Positions 1 through 7,756 of a DNA stretch of 64,000 nt are shown one piece after another; the first letter of the stretch is position 1, and each line of letters starts with the position of its first letter. Source of the stretch: Microvirgula aerodenitrificans DSM 15089. Its GTDB lineage: Bacteria > Pseudomonadota > Gammaproteobacteria > Burkholderiales > Aquaspirillaceae. Below the pieces are notes generated by a model, which ran no database searches, was not told where the DNA came from, and worked only from the letters and a program-made list of their open reading frames with translations. The translations under genes and the position numbers were made by a program. The stretch is taken from the NCBI RefSeq assembly GCF_000620105.1, contig NZ_KK211072.1, positions 120,612 through 184,611 on the forward strand, read 5' to 3'.

Positions 1-1
1 G

Positions 2-241
2 ACCATGCGCGACGACATGCGGAGCCTGCAGACGGCGATCCGGCTTGGCAGCAGGCTGGCCATTCTCCATCACGCGCACCGGATGAAAGGCGTACTGGCC
101 ATTGTCGAATCTGCTCCGGGGGTCCGCCTGTGCACGGCCATCGAGCGTCTGGCGGAGGAAAGGCGTCATCCGGCACGGATGGCGGCGCTGGCCGACGCGC
201 TGGAGTGCTGCCTGTTTTCCACCTGGGAGGGTCGTGAATGA
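2..241 (+). CDS. C-terminal HPt domain of a hybrid sensor histidine kinase (5' end outside window)
   Basis: Only the last 79 codons lie in the window and the frame stays open to the left edge. The fragment is a helical histidine-phosphotransfer domain. The motif AHRMKG carries the expected phospho-accepting His, followed by helices rich in Ala and Leu. In BvgS/EvgS-type kinases such a domain hands phosphate to a partner response regulator. The stop codon overlaps the start of the downstream regulator gene in an ATGA arrangement, so the two are almost certainly a co-translated two-component pair. The input domain and signal cannot be seen. Confidence 0.75.
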   Translation, partial: TMRDDMRSLQTAIRLGSRLAILHHAHRMKGVLAIVESAPGVRLCTAIERLAEERRHPARMAALADALECCLFSTWEGRE

Positions 242-882
242 ACATCGTGCTTGCGGATGACCACCCGATCGTGATGATCGGCATCAGGAACGCACTGCAA
301 TCCGTGAAAGAGCTTCGCATCAGCGGCGAGGCCGACAGCGCGTCCGGGCTGATCCGGCTGCTGGAAAGCAAGACGCCGGGCATCCTGATTACCGATTTCT
401 ACATGCCGGGCAGCAGGCAGGGTGATGGCATCGGCCTGGTGACCTATGTGCAGCGCCATTTTCCGGCGGTCCGGCTGATCGTGCTGACCATGCTGACCAA
501 TGCGGCCGTGCTGCGCACGATCGTCGATGTCGGCGTGCAGGGGCTGTTGCTGAAGAGTACCGCCGCACTGGAGATCATCCCGGCCCTCCATGCGGTGATG
601 AATGGCGGCACCTATATCGACCGCGAGGCGGCCGACATCCTGTGCCGCGCCGACAAACTGCCCGACAAGGATGGCAATCCGCTGCAGCGGCAGCGGCTGA
701 CGACGCGCGAGCTGGAGGTCGTCCGCCTGTTTGTCACCGGCAACTCGGTGTCGGATATCGCCAGACTGCTGAATCGCAGCGTCAAGACCGTCAGCACCCA
801 GAAGCGCCAGGGCTCGCGCAAGCTCGGCGTGTCGAACGACCGTGAGCTCTACGAGTATGCCCGGCTGAACGGGCTGCTCTGA
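238..882 (+). CDS. NarL/FixJ-type response regulator (BvgA/EvgA-like)
   Basis: This 214-residue protein has an N-terminal receiver domain with the acidic pair D7-D8, phospho-acceptor D53 (TDFYMPG), T84 and K106 (LLLKS). A LuxR-type helix-turn-helix follows at about residues 148-210, including LTTRELEVVRLF and SVKTVSTQK. It is a cytoplasmic DNA-binding regulator that dimerises on phosphorylation. It overlaps the HPt kinase fragment by four bases, so that kinase is its likely partner. The regulon is not visible. The promoter of the next gene overlaps its stop codon. Confidence 0.85.
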   Translation: MNIVLADDHPIVMIGIRNALQSVKELRISGEADSASGLIRLLESKTPGILITDFYMPGSRQGDGIGLVTYVQRHFPAVRLIVLTMLTNAAVLRTIVDVGVQGLLLKSTAALEIIPALHAVMNGGTYIDREAADILCRADKLPDKDGNPLQRQRLTTRELEVVRLFVTGNSVSDIARLLNRSVKTVSTQKRQGSRKLGVSNDRELYEYARLNGLL

Positions 883-908
883 CAGCAGCGCACCGCAGTG
901 GCTACAAT
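879..908 (+). promoter_or_regulatory. Putative sigma-70 promoter for pepP-ubiH
   Basis: CTGACA at 879-884 and TACAAT at 903-908 are separated by 18 bp, each one base from consensus. The -35 hexamer overlaps the stop codon of the response regulator gene. The pepP start lies about 85 bp downstream. This is a sequence match only. Confidence 0.45.
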
Positions 909-994
909 GACAGCCTTGTCGCGATGCGCGGCCGTCGCCGGCCGCCGTCGCAGTTCCGACACCGCGACGGCGGTGCCCAAAGACGGAAATTCAC

Positions 995-2299
995 ATGACC
1001 GACGTCACTCCCCATCTCGGCCGCCGCGAGCGGTTGATCCGGTCGCTCGGCGATGGCATCGCCATCCTGCCGACCGCGCCTGAACAGCACCGCAATGGCG
1101 ATGCCCATTATCCGTACCGTTTCGACAGCAGCTTCTACTACCTGACCGGCTTTGCCGAACCGGAGGCGGTGCTGGTGCTGGATGCGAGCAATGGCCGTTC
1201 GGTGCTGTTCTGTCGCGAAAAGAATCTGGAACGGGAAATCTGGGACGGCTTCCGTCATGGCCCCGAAGGCGCGCGCGAGGCGTTCGGCTTCGACGAGGCC
1301 TGGCCGATCGACGAGTTCGATGCCCGGCTGCCCGATCTGCTGGCGAACCGGGATACGCTGCATTACGGCTTTGGCCGCGATGCGGCGTTCGATACCCGCA
1401 TCAATGCGGCACTGAACACGGTGCGCGCCCGCTTCCGCACCGGTGTGACGGCACCCACGGTGCTGAAGGACGTGCATGCGCTCGTGCACGAAATGCGGCT
1501 GGTCAAGGATGAGCATGAAATCGCCCTGATGCGCGAGGCCGCACGCCTGTCCGCTGCCGGTCACGTTGCCGCGATGCGCGCCGCGCGTCCGGGACGGCAT
1601 GAATACCAGGTCGAGGCGGAAATCCTGCGCACCTTCATCGCCGGTGGCGCACGCTATCCGTCGTTCGAGAGCATCGTCGCCGGCGGTGCCAACGCCACCA
1701 CGCTGCACTATGTCGGCAACGGCAGTGTGCTGCGCGACGGCGACCTGCTGCTGATCGATGCCGGTTGCGAATACCAGGGTTACGCCGGCGACATTTCGCG
1801 CACTTTCCCGGTCAACGGCACCTTCAGCGGTCCGCAGCGCGACCTGTACCAGGTGGTGCTGGCGGCCAACCAGGCCGCCATCGACGCGCTGGCGCCCGGC
1901 GTGCGCTGGAACGTGCCGGCCGATGCGGCGCTGGCGGTCCAGGTGCGCGGCCTGATCGACCTCGGCCTGCTGCAGGGCAGTGTCGACGGCAATATCGAAT
2001 CCGAAGCCTATCGCCAGTTCTACATGCACCGCATCGGCCACTGGCTCGGCATCGACGTCCATGACGTCGGCGATTACAAGATCGATGGCGAATGGCGCGA
2101 ATACCACCCGGGCATGGTGACCACGGTCGAGCCCGGCCTGTATGTGCGGCCGGCCGACAATGTGCCGGAGGCGTTCTGGAACATCGGCATCCGCATCGAG
2201 GATGACGTGCTGCTGACCGCGAGCGGACACGAGGTCCTGTCGGGCGACGTGCCGAAGTCGGTCGAGGCGGTCGAGGCCCTGCTGGCGGAGCGCGACTGA
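995..2299 (+). CDS. pepP: Xaa-Pro aminopeptidase (aminopeptidase P)
   Basis: The 434-residue protein matches cytosolic aminopeptidase P, which removes an N-terminal residue preceding proline using two metal ions. The N-terminal creatinase-like domain has the family signature around FYYLTGFAEPEA. The C-terminal pita-bread domain holds the metal ligands: Asp in LLIDAGCE, Asp in GDISRTFP, His in HRIGHWLGIDVHD, Glu in VEPGLY and Glu in IRIEDDV. Length is normal for the E. coli type. The ATG at 995 has only a weak Shine-Dalgarno (GACGGAA). Its stop directly abuts the next start, and the pepP-ubiH pairing is well known in proteobacteria. Confidence 0.93.
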   Translation: MTDVTPHLGRRERLIRSLGDGIAILPTAPEQHRNGDAHYPYRFDSSFYYLTGFAEPEAVLVLDASNGRSVLFCREKNLEREIWDGFRHGPEGAREAFGFDEAWPIDEFDARLPDLLANRDTLHYGFGRDAAFDTRINAALNTVRARFRTGVTAPTVLKDVHALVHEMRLVKDEHEIALMREAARLSAAGHVAAMRAARPGRHEYQVEAEILRTFIAGGARYPSFESIVAGGANATTLHYVGNGSVLRDGDLLLIDAGCEYQGYAGDISRTFPVNGTFSGPQRDLYQVVLAANQAAIDALAPGVRWNVPADAALAVQVRGLIDLGLLQGSVDGNIESEAYRQFYMHRIGHWLGIDVHDVGDYKIDGEWREYHPGMVTTVEPGLYVRPADNVPEAFWNIGIRIEDDVLLTASGHEVLSGDVPKSVEAVEALLAERD

Positions 2300-3463
2300 A
2301 TGCTGCCACTGCATGTTGATGTCGCCGTCGTCGGCGGCGGCGCGGTCGGCGCGAGTGTCGCGCTGGCGGCGAAGGCGGCCGGTCGCTCGGTACTGCTGGT
2401 CGAGGCACGGGCGCGGGATGCCGATGTGCGCGATCCGCGCGTGCTGGCGCTGTCGCATGCCAGCCAGCAGGCGCTGGCCGCTTCCGGCATCTGGCACGAC
2501 GGCATGCCGTCGACGCCGATCGACCGGGTCCATGTCAGTCAGGCGGCGGCTTTCGGCCGCACCGTACTCGACCGCGATGACCTCGGCCTGGCACACCTTG
2601 GCCATTCGGTCGCATATTCGGATCTGTATGCGGCTGCGCGCGAGGCGCTGCTGGCCGCCGGCGTGCCGGTCGCGTTCTCGTCGCGGGCGACCACGCTGCG
2701 CAGCGGCAGCAGCTTTGCCGAGCTCGGCATCGCGCCGGATGGCGCCGCACCGCACTGGCTGACGGCACGGCTGGTGGTGCTGGCCGATGGCGGGGGGCTG
2801 ATTGACCAGTTGCCGGATGTGGTGCGACGCGAGCACGACTACCGGCAGTGCGCGGTGCTGGCGCGGCTGCGGCCGGGAACCCCGCATGGCAATGTGGCGT
2901 TCGAGCGCTTTTCCGCCCGGGGACCGATGGCACTGCTGCCGGTCGGTGACGAGCTGATGGCGGTGTGGACCCGCAGTCACGACGATGCCGAGCGGCTGAT
3001 CGCGCTGGATGACGAGGCATTCGGTGCCGAGTTCGGCGCGGCATTCGGCGAGCGGCTCGGGCGGCTGACGCCGACCGCACCGCGACTGGCGGTGCCGCTG
3101 CGGCTGAAGGTCGCCAACCGTATCGTCAGCCGCCGCGTGGCACTGGCCGGCAATGCGGCGCAGACCATGCACCCGATTGCGGCCCAGGGCCTGAACCTCG
3201 GCCTGCGCGATGCCGCGCTGCTGTCCGGGCTGATCGCCCGTCCCGGCGACGCCGGCGACGCGACGCGGCTGGCCGAGTATGCGCGCCGCCGTCGCGTCGA
3301 CAGCCTGGCCGTCACCGGCTTCACCCACAGCCTGGTGACGCTGTTCGATCACCAGGACCCGGTCAGCCGGGGCGCGCGGGGCGCAGTGATGGCAGTGCTG
3401 GATGCGGTGCCGACCTTCCGCAAGCGGTTCGCGTCATCGCTGGTGTTCGGCATCGGCGGCTAG
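2300..3463 (+). CDS. ubiH: FAD-dependent ubiquinone-biosynthesis hydroxylase, UbiH/VisC family
   Basis: This 387-residue flavoprotein monooxygenase begins with a Rossmann dinucleotide-binding loop (VVGGGAVGASVAL). Near residue 275 it carries the second FAD motif, with GNAAQTMHPIAAQGLNLGLRDA as the ubiquinone hydroxylase signature. It should hydroxylate the ring of a polyprenylated ubiquinone precursor at the inner membrane, most likely the C4 (UbiH) position given its coupling to pepP. The ATG directly follows the pepP stop (TGAATG), so the two are translationally coupled. UbiF or VisC paralogues share these motifs, so the exact ring position is inferred from synteny. Confidence 0.85.
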   Translation: MLPLHVDVAVVGGGAVGASVALAAKAAGRSVLLVEARARDADVRDPRVLALSHASQQALAASGIWHDGMPSTPIDRVHVSQAAAFGRTVLDRDDLGLAHLGHSVAYSDLYAAAREALLAAGVPVAFSSRATTLRSGSSFAELGIAPDGAAPHWLTARLVVLADGGGLIDQLPDVVRREHDYRQCAVLARLRPGTPHGNVAFERFSARGPMALLPVGDELMAVWTRSHDDAERLIALDDEAFGAEFGAAFGERLGRLTPTAPRLAVPLRLKVANRIVSRRVALAGNAAQTMHPIAAQGLNLGLRDAALLSGLIARPGDAGDATRLAEYARRRRVDSLAVTGFTHSLVTLFDHQDPVSRGARGAVMAVLDAVPTFRKRFASSLVFGIGG

Positions 3464-3469
3464 GCGGAA

Positions 3470-5293
3470 TCAGGCCGGTCCGACCGCCTGACTGGCGGGC
3501 TGGCCGGCCGCAGCGGCTTCCTCTTCCTGCAGTTGCAGGCGCCACATCTCGGCAAAACGCCCGTCGCGTTCGACCAGTTCGCGGAAGGCGCCGCGCTCGA
3601 CGATGCGGCCCTGTTCCATGACCACGATCTGGTCGGCATCGATGATGGTCGATAGCCGGTGGGCAATGATCAGCGTGGTGCGGTTGGCGGCAATGGCGGC
3701 CAGTTCGGCCTGGATGGCCTTTTCCGTTTCCGAGTCCAGCGCGCTGGTCGCTTCATCGAATACCAGGATCGGCGGATTTTTCAGCAGGGTGCGGGCAATG
3801 GCGACGCGCTGTTTCTCGCCGCCGGACAGCTTGAGCCCGCGTTCGCCGACCTGGGTGCGATAACCGTCCGGCAACTGGCTGACAAACTCGTGGATGCGCG
3901 CTGCACGCGCGGCCTCGATCACCTCGGCTTCGCTGGCCTCGGGCCGACCGTAGGCGATGTTGTAGTAAATGGTGTCGTTGAACAGCACTGTGTCCTGCGG
4001 CACGATGCCGATCTGCGCGCGCAGGCTGGCCTGGGTGTAGTCGCGGATATCGCGGCCGTTGATGCGGATCGCGCCGCCGGTGACGTCATAGAAGCGGAAC
4101 AGCAGCCGCGACAGCGTCGATTTGCCGGCGCCGGAGCTGCCGACCACCGCGACGGTATGACCGGCCGGAATGTCGAAGCTGACATCGTGCAGGATCTGCC
4201 GCTTCGGGTCGTAGTGGAAATCGACCTGGTCGAAGCGGATGGCGGCGGAGCGGGTAGACAGTGTCTGCGCGTCGGGCTTGTCGGCGATTTCCTCACCGAC
4301 TTCCATCAGCGTGAACATCTTCTCCATGTCGGCCAGCGAGTGCTTGATCTCGCGGTAGACAAAACCGAGAAAATTCAGTGGTGCATACAGCTGGATCAGA
4401 TAGGCGTTGACCAGCACCAGGTCGCCGATGCTCATCTGCCCGGTAACCACGCCATTGGCCGCCATGCCCATCAGCAGCGCGACGCCGATGGCGATGATCG
4501 CGCCCTGGCCGGCGTTCAGCAGGTTCAGCGAGGTCTGGTTCTTGATTGCGCTTTCTTCCCATGAGGCGAGATTGCGGTCATAGCGGGCGACCTCGTATTT
4601 CTCGTTGCCGAAATACTTGACCGTCTCGAAGTTCAGCAGCGCGTCGATCGCCTTGCTGTTCGCCTGGCTGTCGAGGTCGTTCATGCTGCGGCGATAGACC
4701 ATGCGCCACTCGGTCACCGCAAGCGTGAACAGAATGTAGATGGCGATGGTACCGAAGGTGACGGCGGCAAAGCTCCAGTGATACCTGCCGAGCAGGATGA
4801 AGGCGACCAGCGCGATTTCCAGCAGTGTCGGCAGGATGTTGAACAGCATGAAATTCAGCAGGAAGCCGATACCCCGGGTGCCGCGTTCGATATCGCGGCT
4901 CATGCCGCCGGTCTGGCGCTCGAGGTGGAAGCGCAGCGACAGCCGCTGCAGATGCGCGAACACCTGCAGCGCGATGCGGCGGATCGCCCGCTGCGTCACC
5001 TTGGCGAATACCGCGTCGCGCAGTTCACCGAACACGCCGGTCGCCAGCCGCGCCAGGCCATAGGCGACCACCAGGCCGAGCGGCAGCGTCAGCACGGCAT
5101 GCTGCGGGCCGAGCGTGTCGACCACATCCTTCAGCAGCAGCGGCACGCTGACGTTTGCCAGCTTGGCAATGACCAGACAGGCCATGGCCACAATGACACG
5201 GCCCTTGAATTCGAGCAGATAGGGCAGCAGTGTGCCCAGGGTCTTGAGATCGTTGCGGTTTTCCGGGGCCGGGCCCGAGTGACTGATGCGCAT
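3470..5293 (-). CDS. Atm1/HMT1-type ABC exporter, fused permease and ATPase
   Basis: This 607-residue half-transporter has a six-helix ABC type-1 exporter domain at about residues 25-335. A complete nucleotide-binding domain follows, with Walker A (GSSGAGKST), signature LSGGEKQRVAIAR, Walker B (ILVFDEATSALD) and the H-loop (IIAHRLST). The sequence style (KTLGTLLPYLLEFKGRV, the FEATVKYF-like stretch FETVKYFGNEKYE) matches the Atm1/ABCB7 group, which exports glutathione-linked sulfur or metal adducts. It probably works as a homodimer in the inner membrane. It is convergent with ubiH (6 bp between stops) and divergent from the small gene at 5338. The substrate is not determined here. Confidence 0.85.
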   Translation of the reverse strand: MRISHSGPAPENRNDLKTLGTLLPYLLEFKGRVIVAMACLVIAKLANVSVPLLLKDVVDTLGPQHAVLTLPLGLVVAYGLARLATGVFGELRDAVFAKVTQRAIRRIALQVFAHLQRLSLRFHLERQTGGMSRDIERGTRGIGFLLNFMLFNILPTLLEIALVAFILLGRYHWSFAAVTFGTIAIYILFTLAVTEWRMVYRRSMNDLDSQANSKAIDALLNFETVKYFGNEKYEVARYDRNLASWEESAIKNQTSLNLLNAGQGAIIAIGVALLMGMAANGVVTGQMSIGDLVLVNAYLIQLYAPLNFLGFVYREIKHSLADMEKMFTLMEVGEEIADKPDAQTLSTRSAAIRFDQVDFHYDPKRQILHDVSFDIPAGHTVAVVGSSGAGKSTLSRLLFRFYDVTGGAIRINGRDIRDYTQASLRAQIGIVPQDTVLFNDTIYYNIAYGRPEASEAEVIEAARAARIHEFVSQLPDGYRTQVGERGLKLSGGEKQRVAIARTLLKNPPILVFDEATSALDSETEKAIQAELAAIAANRTTLIIAHRLSTIIDADQIVVMEQGRIVERGAFRELVERDGRFAEMWRLQLQEEEAAAAGQPASQAVGPA

Positions 5294-5337
5294 GGTGGTC
5301 TAAGCTGATTCCTGGTGAGTCGCAAGGAGCGTGCCGG

Positions 5338-5433
5338 ATGTGGATCCTTCTCCTCGAGGCCGGGCTGGCCCTGGCCATCGGTCTTTTCGTTGTCTGGTGG
5401 ACCTGGCCCAAAAAGAACGAAAAGAACAAGTAA
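5338..5433 (+). CDS. 31-residue single-span membrane peptide
   Basis: This short gene has a very good Shine-Dalgarno (AAGGAG at 5324-5329, 8 nt spacing). The product starts MWILLLEAGLALAIG, has one hydrophobic helix rich in Leu, Ala, Val and Trp, and ends in a lysine-rich tail (KKNEKNK). Small proteins of this design occur widely in betaproteobacteria, but I know no function. It is transcribed divergently from the ABC exporter. Its size and strong ribosome site argue for a real gene. Confidence 0.6.
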   Translation: MWILLLEAGLALAIGLFVVWWTWPKKNEKNK

Positions 5434-5528
5434 GGAACAACTAGTGTATCGGCATTGCCGTTCGGGAGGGAGCGCGCGCGCAATCCGGGCTACACTCGCG
5501 GCTTCACCCGTCCCGCTCCGGATTTGCC

Positions 5529-6353
5529 ATGTCCCTGCGCCCGTGCCGATTGCTGCCCGCCGTTTTCCTGTCCGTCCTTGCTGCCGGCGCGCAGGCAGCC
5601 CCTGCACTGGCTGAAGCGTTGCAGGGAACGGCCGTGGTGCTGATGGGCGAGGTGCACGACAACACCGATGGCCATCGCGAGCGCCTTGCGCTGCTGACGG
5701 CCGCGGTGGAGGCCGGCTGGCGGCCGGCCATCGCCATGGAGCAGTTTGACCGCGAAAGCCAGCCGGCCCTGACCATGGCGCAGCAGCGTTGCGGACAGGA
5801 CGCCGACTGCGTGATCGCTGCTGCGCGGACCGACAACGGCGGCTGGGACTGGCGCTACTACCGCCCGGTGGTCGCACTGGCGCAGCGCTACCAGTTGCCG
5901 CTGCTGGCGGCGAACGTGTCCCGCGCCGATGCCGCCAGGGTGGCGCGCGCCGGCTTCCCGGCCGCGCTGGATGCAGCCAGCATCGCCCGTCACCGGCTGA
6001 CGCAAGCGCTGCCGGCTGATCTGGCGGCAGGGCAGGGCGAAGCCGTGCGTGACGGCCATTGCCGCCTGCTGCCGGACAGCGCCGTGCCCGGCATGGTCAA
6101 TGCCCAGGTCGCCCGTGACGTGTTCATGGCCGATGTGCTGGACGGCCAGTCCGGGCGCGGCGTGGTGCTGCTGGCCGGCAACGGCCATGTGCGGCGCGAC
6201 CTCGGCGTGCCGCGCTGGTTGTCCGGCGACCGCCCGCCGCTGGTGATCGGCTTTGTCGAGCAGGACCCGCCAGAGTCGGCGTTCGATCACCTGCTGCGCC
6301 TTGCCCCCGTCTCGCGTCCGGACCCGTGCGCGGCGCTCGCCGCCCCGCGCTGA
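5529..6353 (+). CDS. ChaN-family haem-binding periplasmic protein
   Basis: The 274-residue product has a cleavable signal peptide (about residues 1-24, ending AGAQAAPA) and the ChaN/DUF399 fold. Signatures are LMGEVHDN near the mature N-terminus, AMEQFDRESQ in the middle and LAGNGHVRRDLGVPRWL near the C-terminus. Family members bind haem, with ChaN from Campylobacter and PhuW from Pseudomonas tied to haem-iron uptake. Unlike many members it lacks a clear lipobox, so it is probably soluble in the periplasm. It stands alone, which gives no extra functional clue beyond an iron-rich neighbourhood. Confidence 0.75.
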   Translation: MSLRPCRLLPAVFLSVLAAGAQAAPALAEALQGTAVVLMGEVHDNTDGHRERLALLTAAVEAGWRPAIAMEQFDRESQPALTMAQQRCGQDADCVIAAARTDNGGWDWRYYRPVVALAQRYQLPLLAANVSRADAARVARAGFPAALDAASIARHRLTQALPADLAAGQGEAVRDGHCRLLPDSAVPGMVNAQVARDVFMADVLDGQSGRGVVLLAGNGHVRRDLGVPRWLSGDRPPLVIGFVEQDPPESAFDHLLRLAPVSRPDPCAALAAPR

Positions 6354-6384
6354 CCCTGCCCCCGTTCTGCGCCGTTCTGGCGAT

Positions 6385-6404
6385 ACATTTGGTTTTGCAA
6401 ATGT
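6385..6404. promoter_or_regulatory. Dyad in the racemase promoter region
   Basis: ACATTTG (6385-6391) and CAAATGT (6398-6404) form a perfect 7-bp inverted repeat with a 6-nt spacer, in an AT-rich stretch some 170 bp upstream of the racemase start. It is placed like an operator for the racemase-antiporter operon. The binding protein is unknown, though a LysR regulator is encoded just downstream of the operon. Confidence 0.35.
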
Positions 6405-6480
6405 AAAGTAAGTCACCTTCGGTATTTAAGCCGGAGAGTGGCCGCAGTAAATTACGCTCAAGCCAAAAGAAACAACAAGG

Positions 6481-6526
6481 CTCGCATCCAGATTGAATAT
6501 CGCCTGATGTTCAATCCGGATACGAG
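6481..6526. repeat. 17-bp stem-loop in the racemase leader
   Basis: CTCGCATCCAGATTGAA (6481-6497) faces an almost complementary arm at 6510-6526 across a 12-nt loop. Fifteen of 17 positions pair in plus-strand RNA. In minus-strand RNA the two mismatches become G-U wobbles, giving an unbroken stem. It lies 50 nt upstream of the racemase ATG. It could be a leader structure or part of an antisense transcript. There is no clean U-run on either side. Confidence 0.4.
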
Positions 6527-6575
6527 TTCGGGTACCCGCTCTTCCCTTATTCGCAACGGTTTGGTGAGGAATATC

Positions 6576-7679
6576 ATGTCTCAGACTTTTCCATGTCTTT
6601 TTGTCGATCTGGCAGTGATTAGAAACAATGCCCAGGCGATGGTCTCGTTGTGCCGTGACCACGGAATCACCCCGGTTGGCATTACCAAGCTGGCGCGTGG
6701 CGCCTGCGAAGTGGCGCAAGCCTTTATTGATGGTGGCATCAAGACTGTCGGGGATTCCCGTATTGGCAATCTGGAAAACATGGCCGGCATGCCGGTCGAG
6801 AAAATGCTGCTGCGCATTCCGCAAGTCAGTCGCGCCGTCGACGTGGTTACGTATGCCGATATTTCGCTGAACTCGGAACCGCGCACGGTGCGGGCCCTGT
6901 CCGCCGCCGCCGCCGCCCTGAACCGGACCCACAAGGTCATCGTCATGCACGACCTTGGCGACCTGCGTGAAGGCTGCTTCCGGGCTGAAGACACCGTGGC
7001 GCTGGCAAAGCTGGTGCTGGATCTGCCGAACCTCGAACTGGAAGGCGTCGGCGCCAACCTGGCCTGCTACGGCGGGGTCGAGCCGACCACGGAAAACCAG
7101 CAGACACTGGTCGATATCGGTCGGCGCATCGAACGCGAACTCGGCGTCAGGCTGCACACCGTGTCCGGTGCCAGCTCGGCCGGTCTGCCCTTGCTGCTGC
7201 GTGGCGGGATGCCGGCCGGCGTGACCCAGCTTCGCCTTGGCGCTTCGCTGCTGATGGGCATCGGCCTGAATGACGACCCGATTCCCGGCACCACCCAGGA
7301 TGCATTCGAACTGGGCGTGGAAATTATCGAGCTGAAGGAAAAACCGTCGGTCCCGATCAATTCCACCGCACTGGATGCATTCGGCAACAAGCCTGAATTC
7401 GAGGATTTCGGCAATCGCCAGCGTGCCATTTGCGCCCTGGGCAAGCAGGATATTGATTTTGAACAGTTGATTCCGTCCGATCCGGCCATTCGTATTATCG
7501 GCGGCAGCAGCGATCACCTGATTCTGGATGTCACCGACTCGAAAATGAATTACCAGGTCGGCGATGCGGTGTATTTTTCACTGAGCTACGGTGGGGTCTT
7601 GCAGGCAATGACTTCCGACTATGTCCGGAAAACCTACCGTAATGCGAAAAAAGCAGAGCGGCTGGCGGAGGCGGCCTGA
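6576..7679 (+). CDS. PLP-dependent racemase, alanine/ornithine racemase family
   Basis: The ATG at 6576 is preceded by GGTGAGG and gives a 367-residue protein. A GTG at 6438 would extend it through the leader hairpin and is less likely. The fold is the alanine-racemase N-terminal TIM barrel. The PLP lysine lies in VGITKLARG, and phosphate-site residues follow in the later strands (HDLGDLREG, LRLGASLLMG). Relatives interconvert L- and D-ornithine or related basic amino acids. The next gene is a basic amino acid antiporter, which supports an ornithine/arginine/lysine substrate over alanine. No separate C-terminal alanine racemase domain is obvious. Substrate is inferred. Confidence 0.75.
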   Translation: MSQTFPCLFVDLAVIRNNAQAMVSLCRDHGITPVGITKLARGACEVAQAFIDGGIKTVGDSRIGNLENMAGMPVEKMLLRIPQVSRAVDVVTYADISLNSEPRTVRALSAAAAALNRTHKVIVMHDLGDLREGCFRAEDTVALAKLVLDLPNLELEGVGANLACYGGVEPTTENQQTLVDIGRRIERELGVRLHTVSGASSAGLPLLLRGGMPAGVTQLRLGASLLMGIGLNDDPIPGTTQDAFELGVEIIELKEKPSVPINSTALDAFGNKPEFEDFGNRQRAICALGKQDIDFEQLIPSDPAIRIIGGSSDHLILDVTDSKMNYQVGDAVYFSLSYGGVLQAMTSDYVRKTYRNAKKAERLAEAA

Positions 7680-7756
7680 TCGGTGGCCGGGGGCCATGAA
7701 AAAATTTTGCGGTAAAAAATCAGAATCTATTAATTTGTTAACTTTTGGGAGCCAAC

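Noticed and set aside
902..3352. An 816-codon open frame on the minus strand
   Set aside because: It lies antisense to pepP and ubiH, is rich in Arg, Gln and His and has no domain. It is a shadow frame of GC-rich coding DNA.
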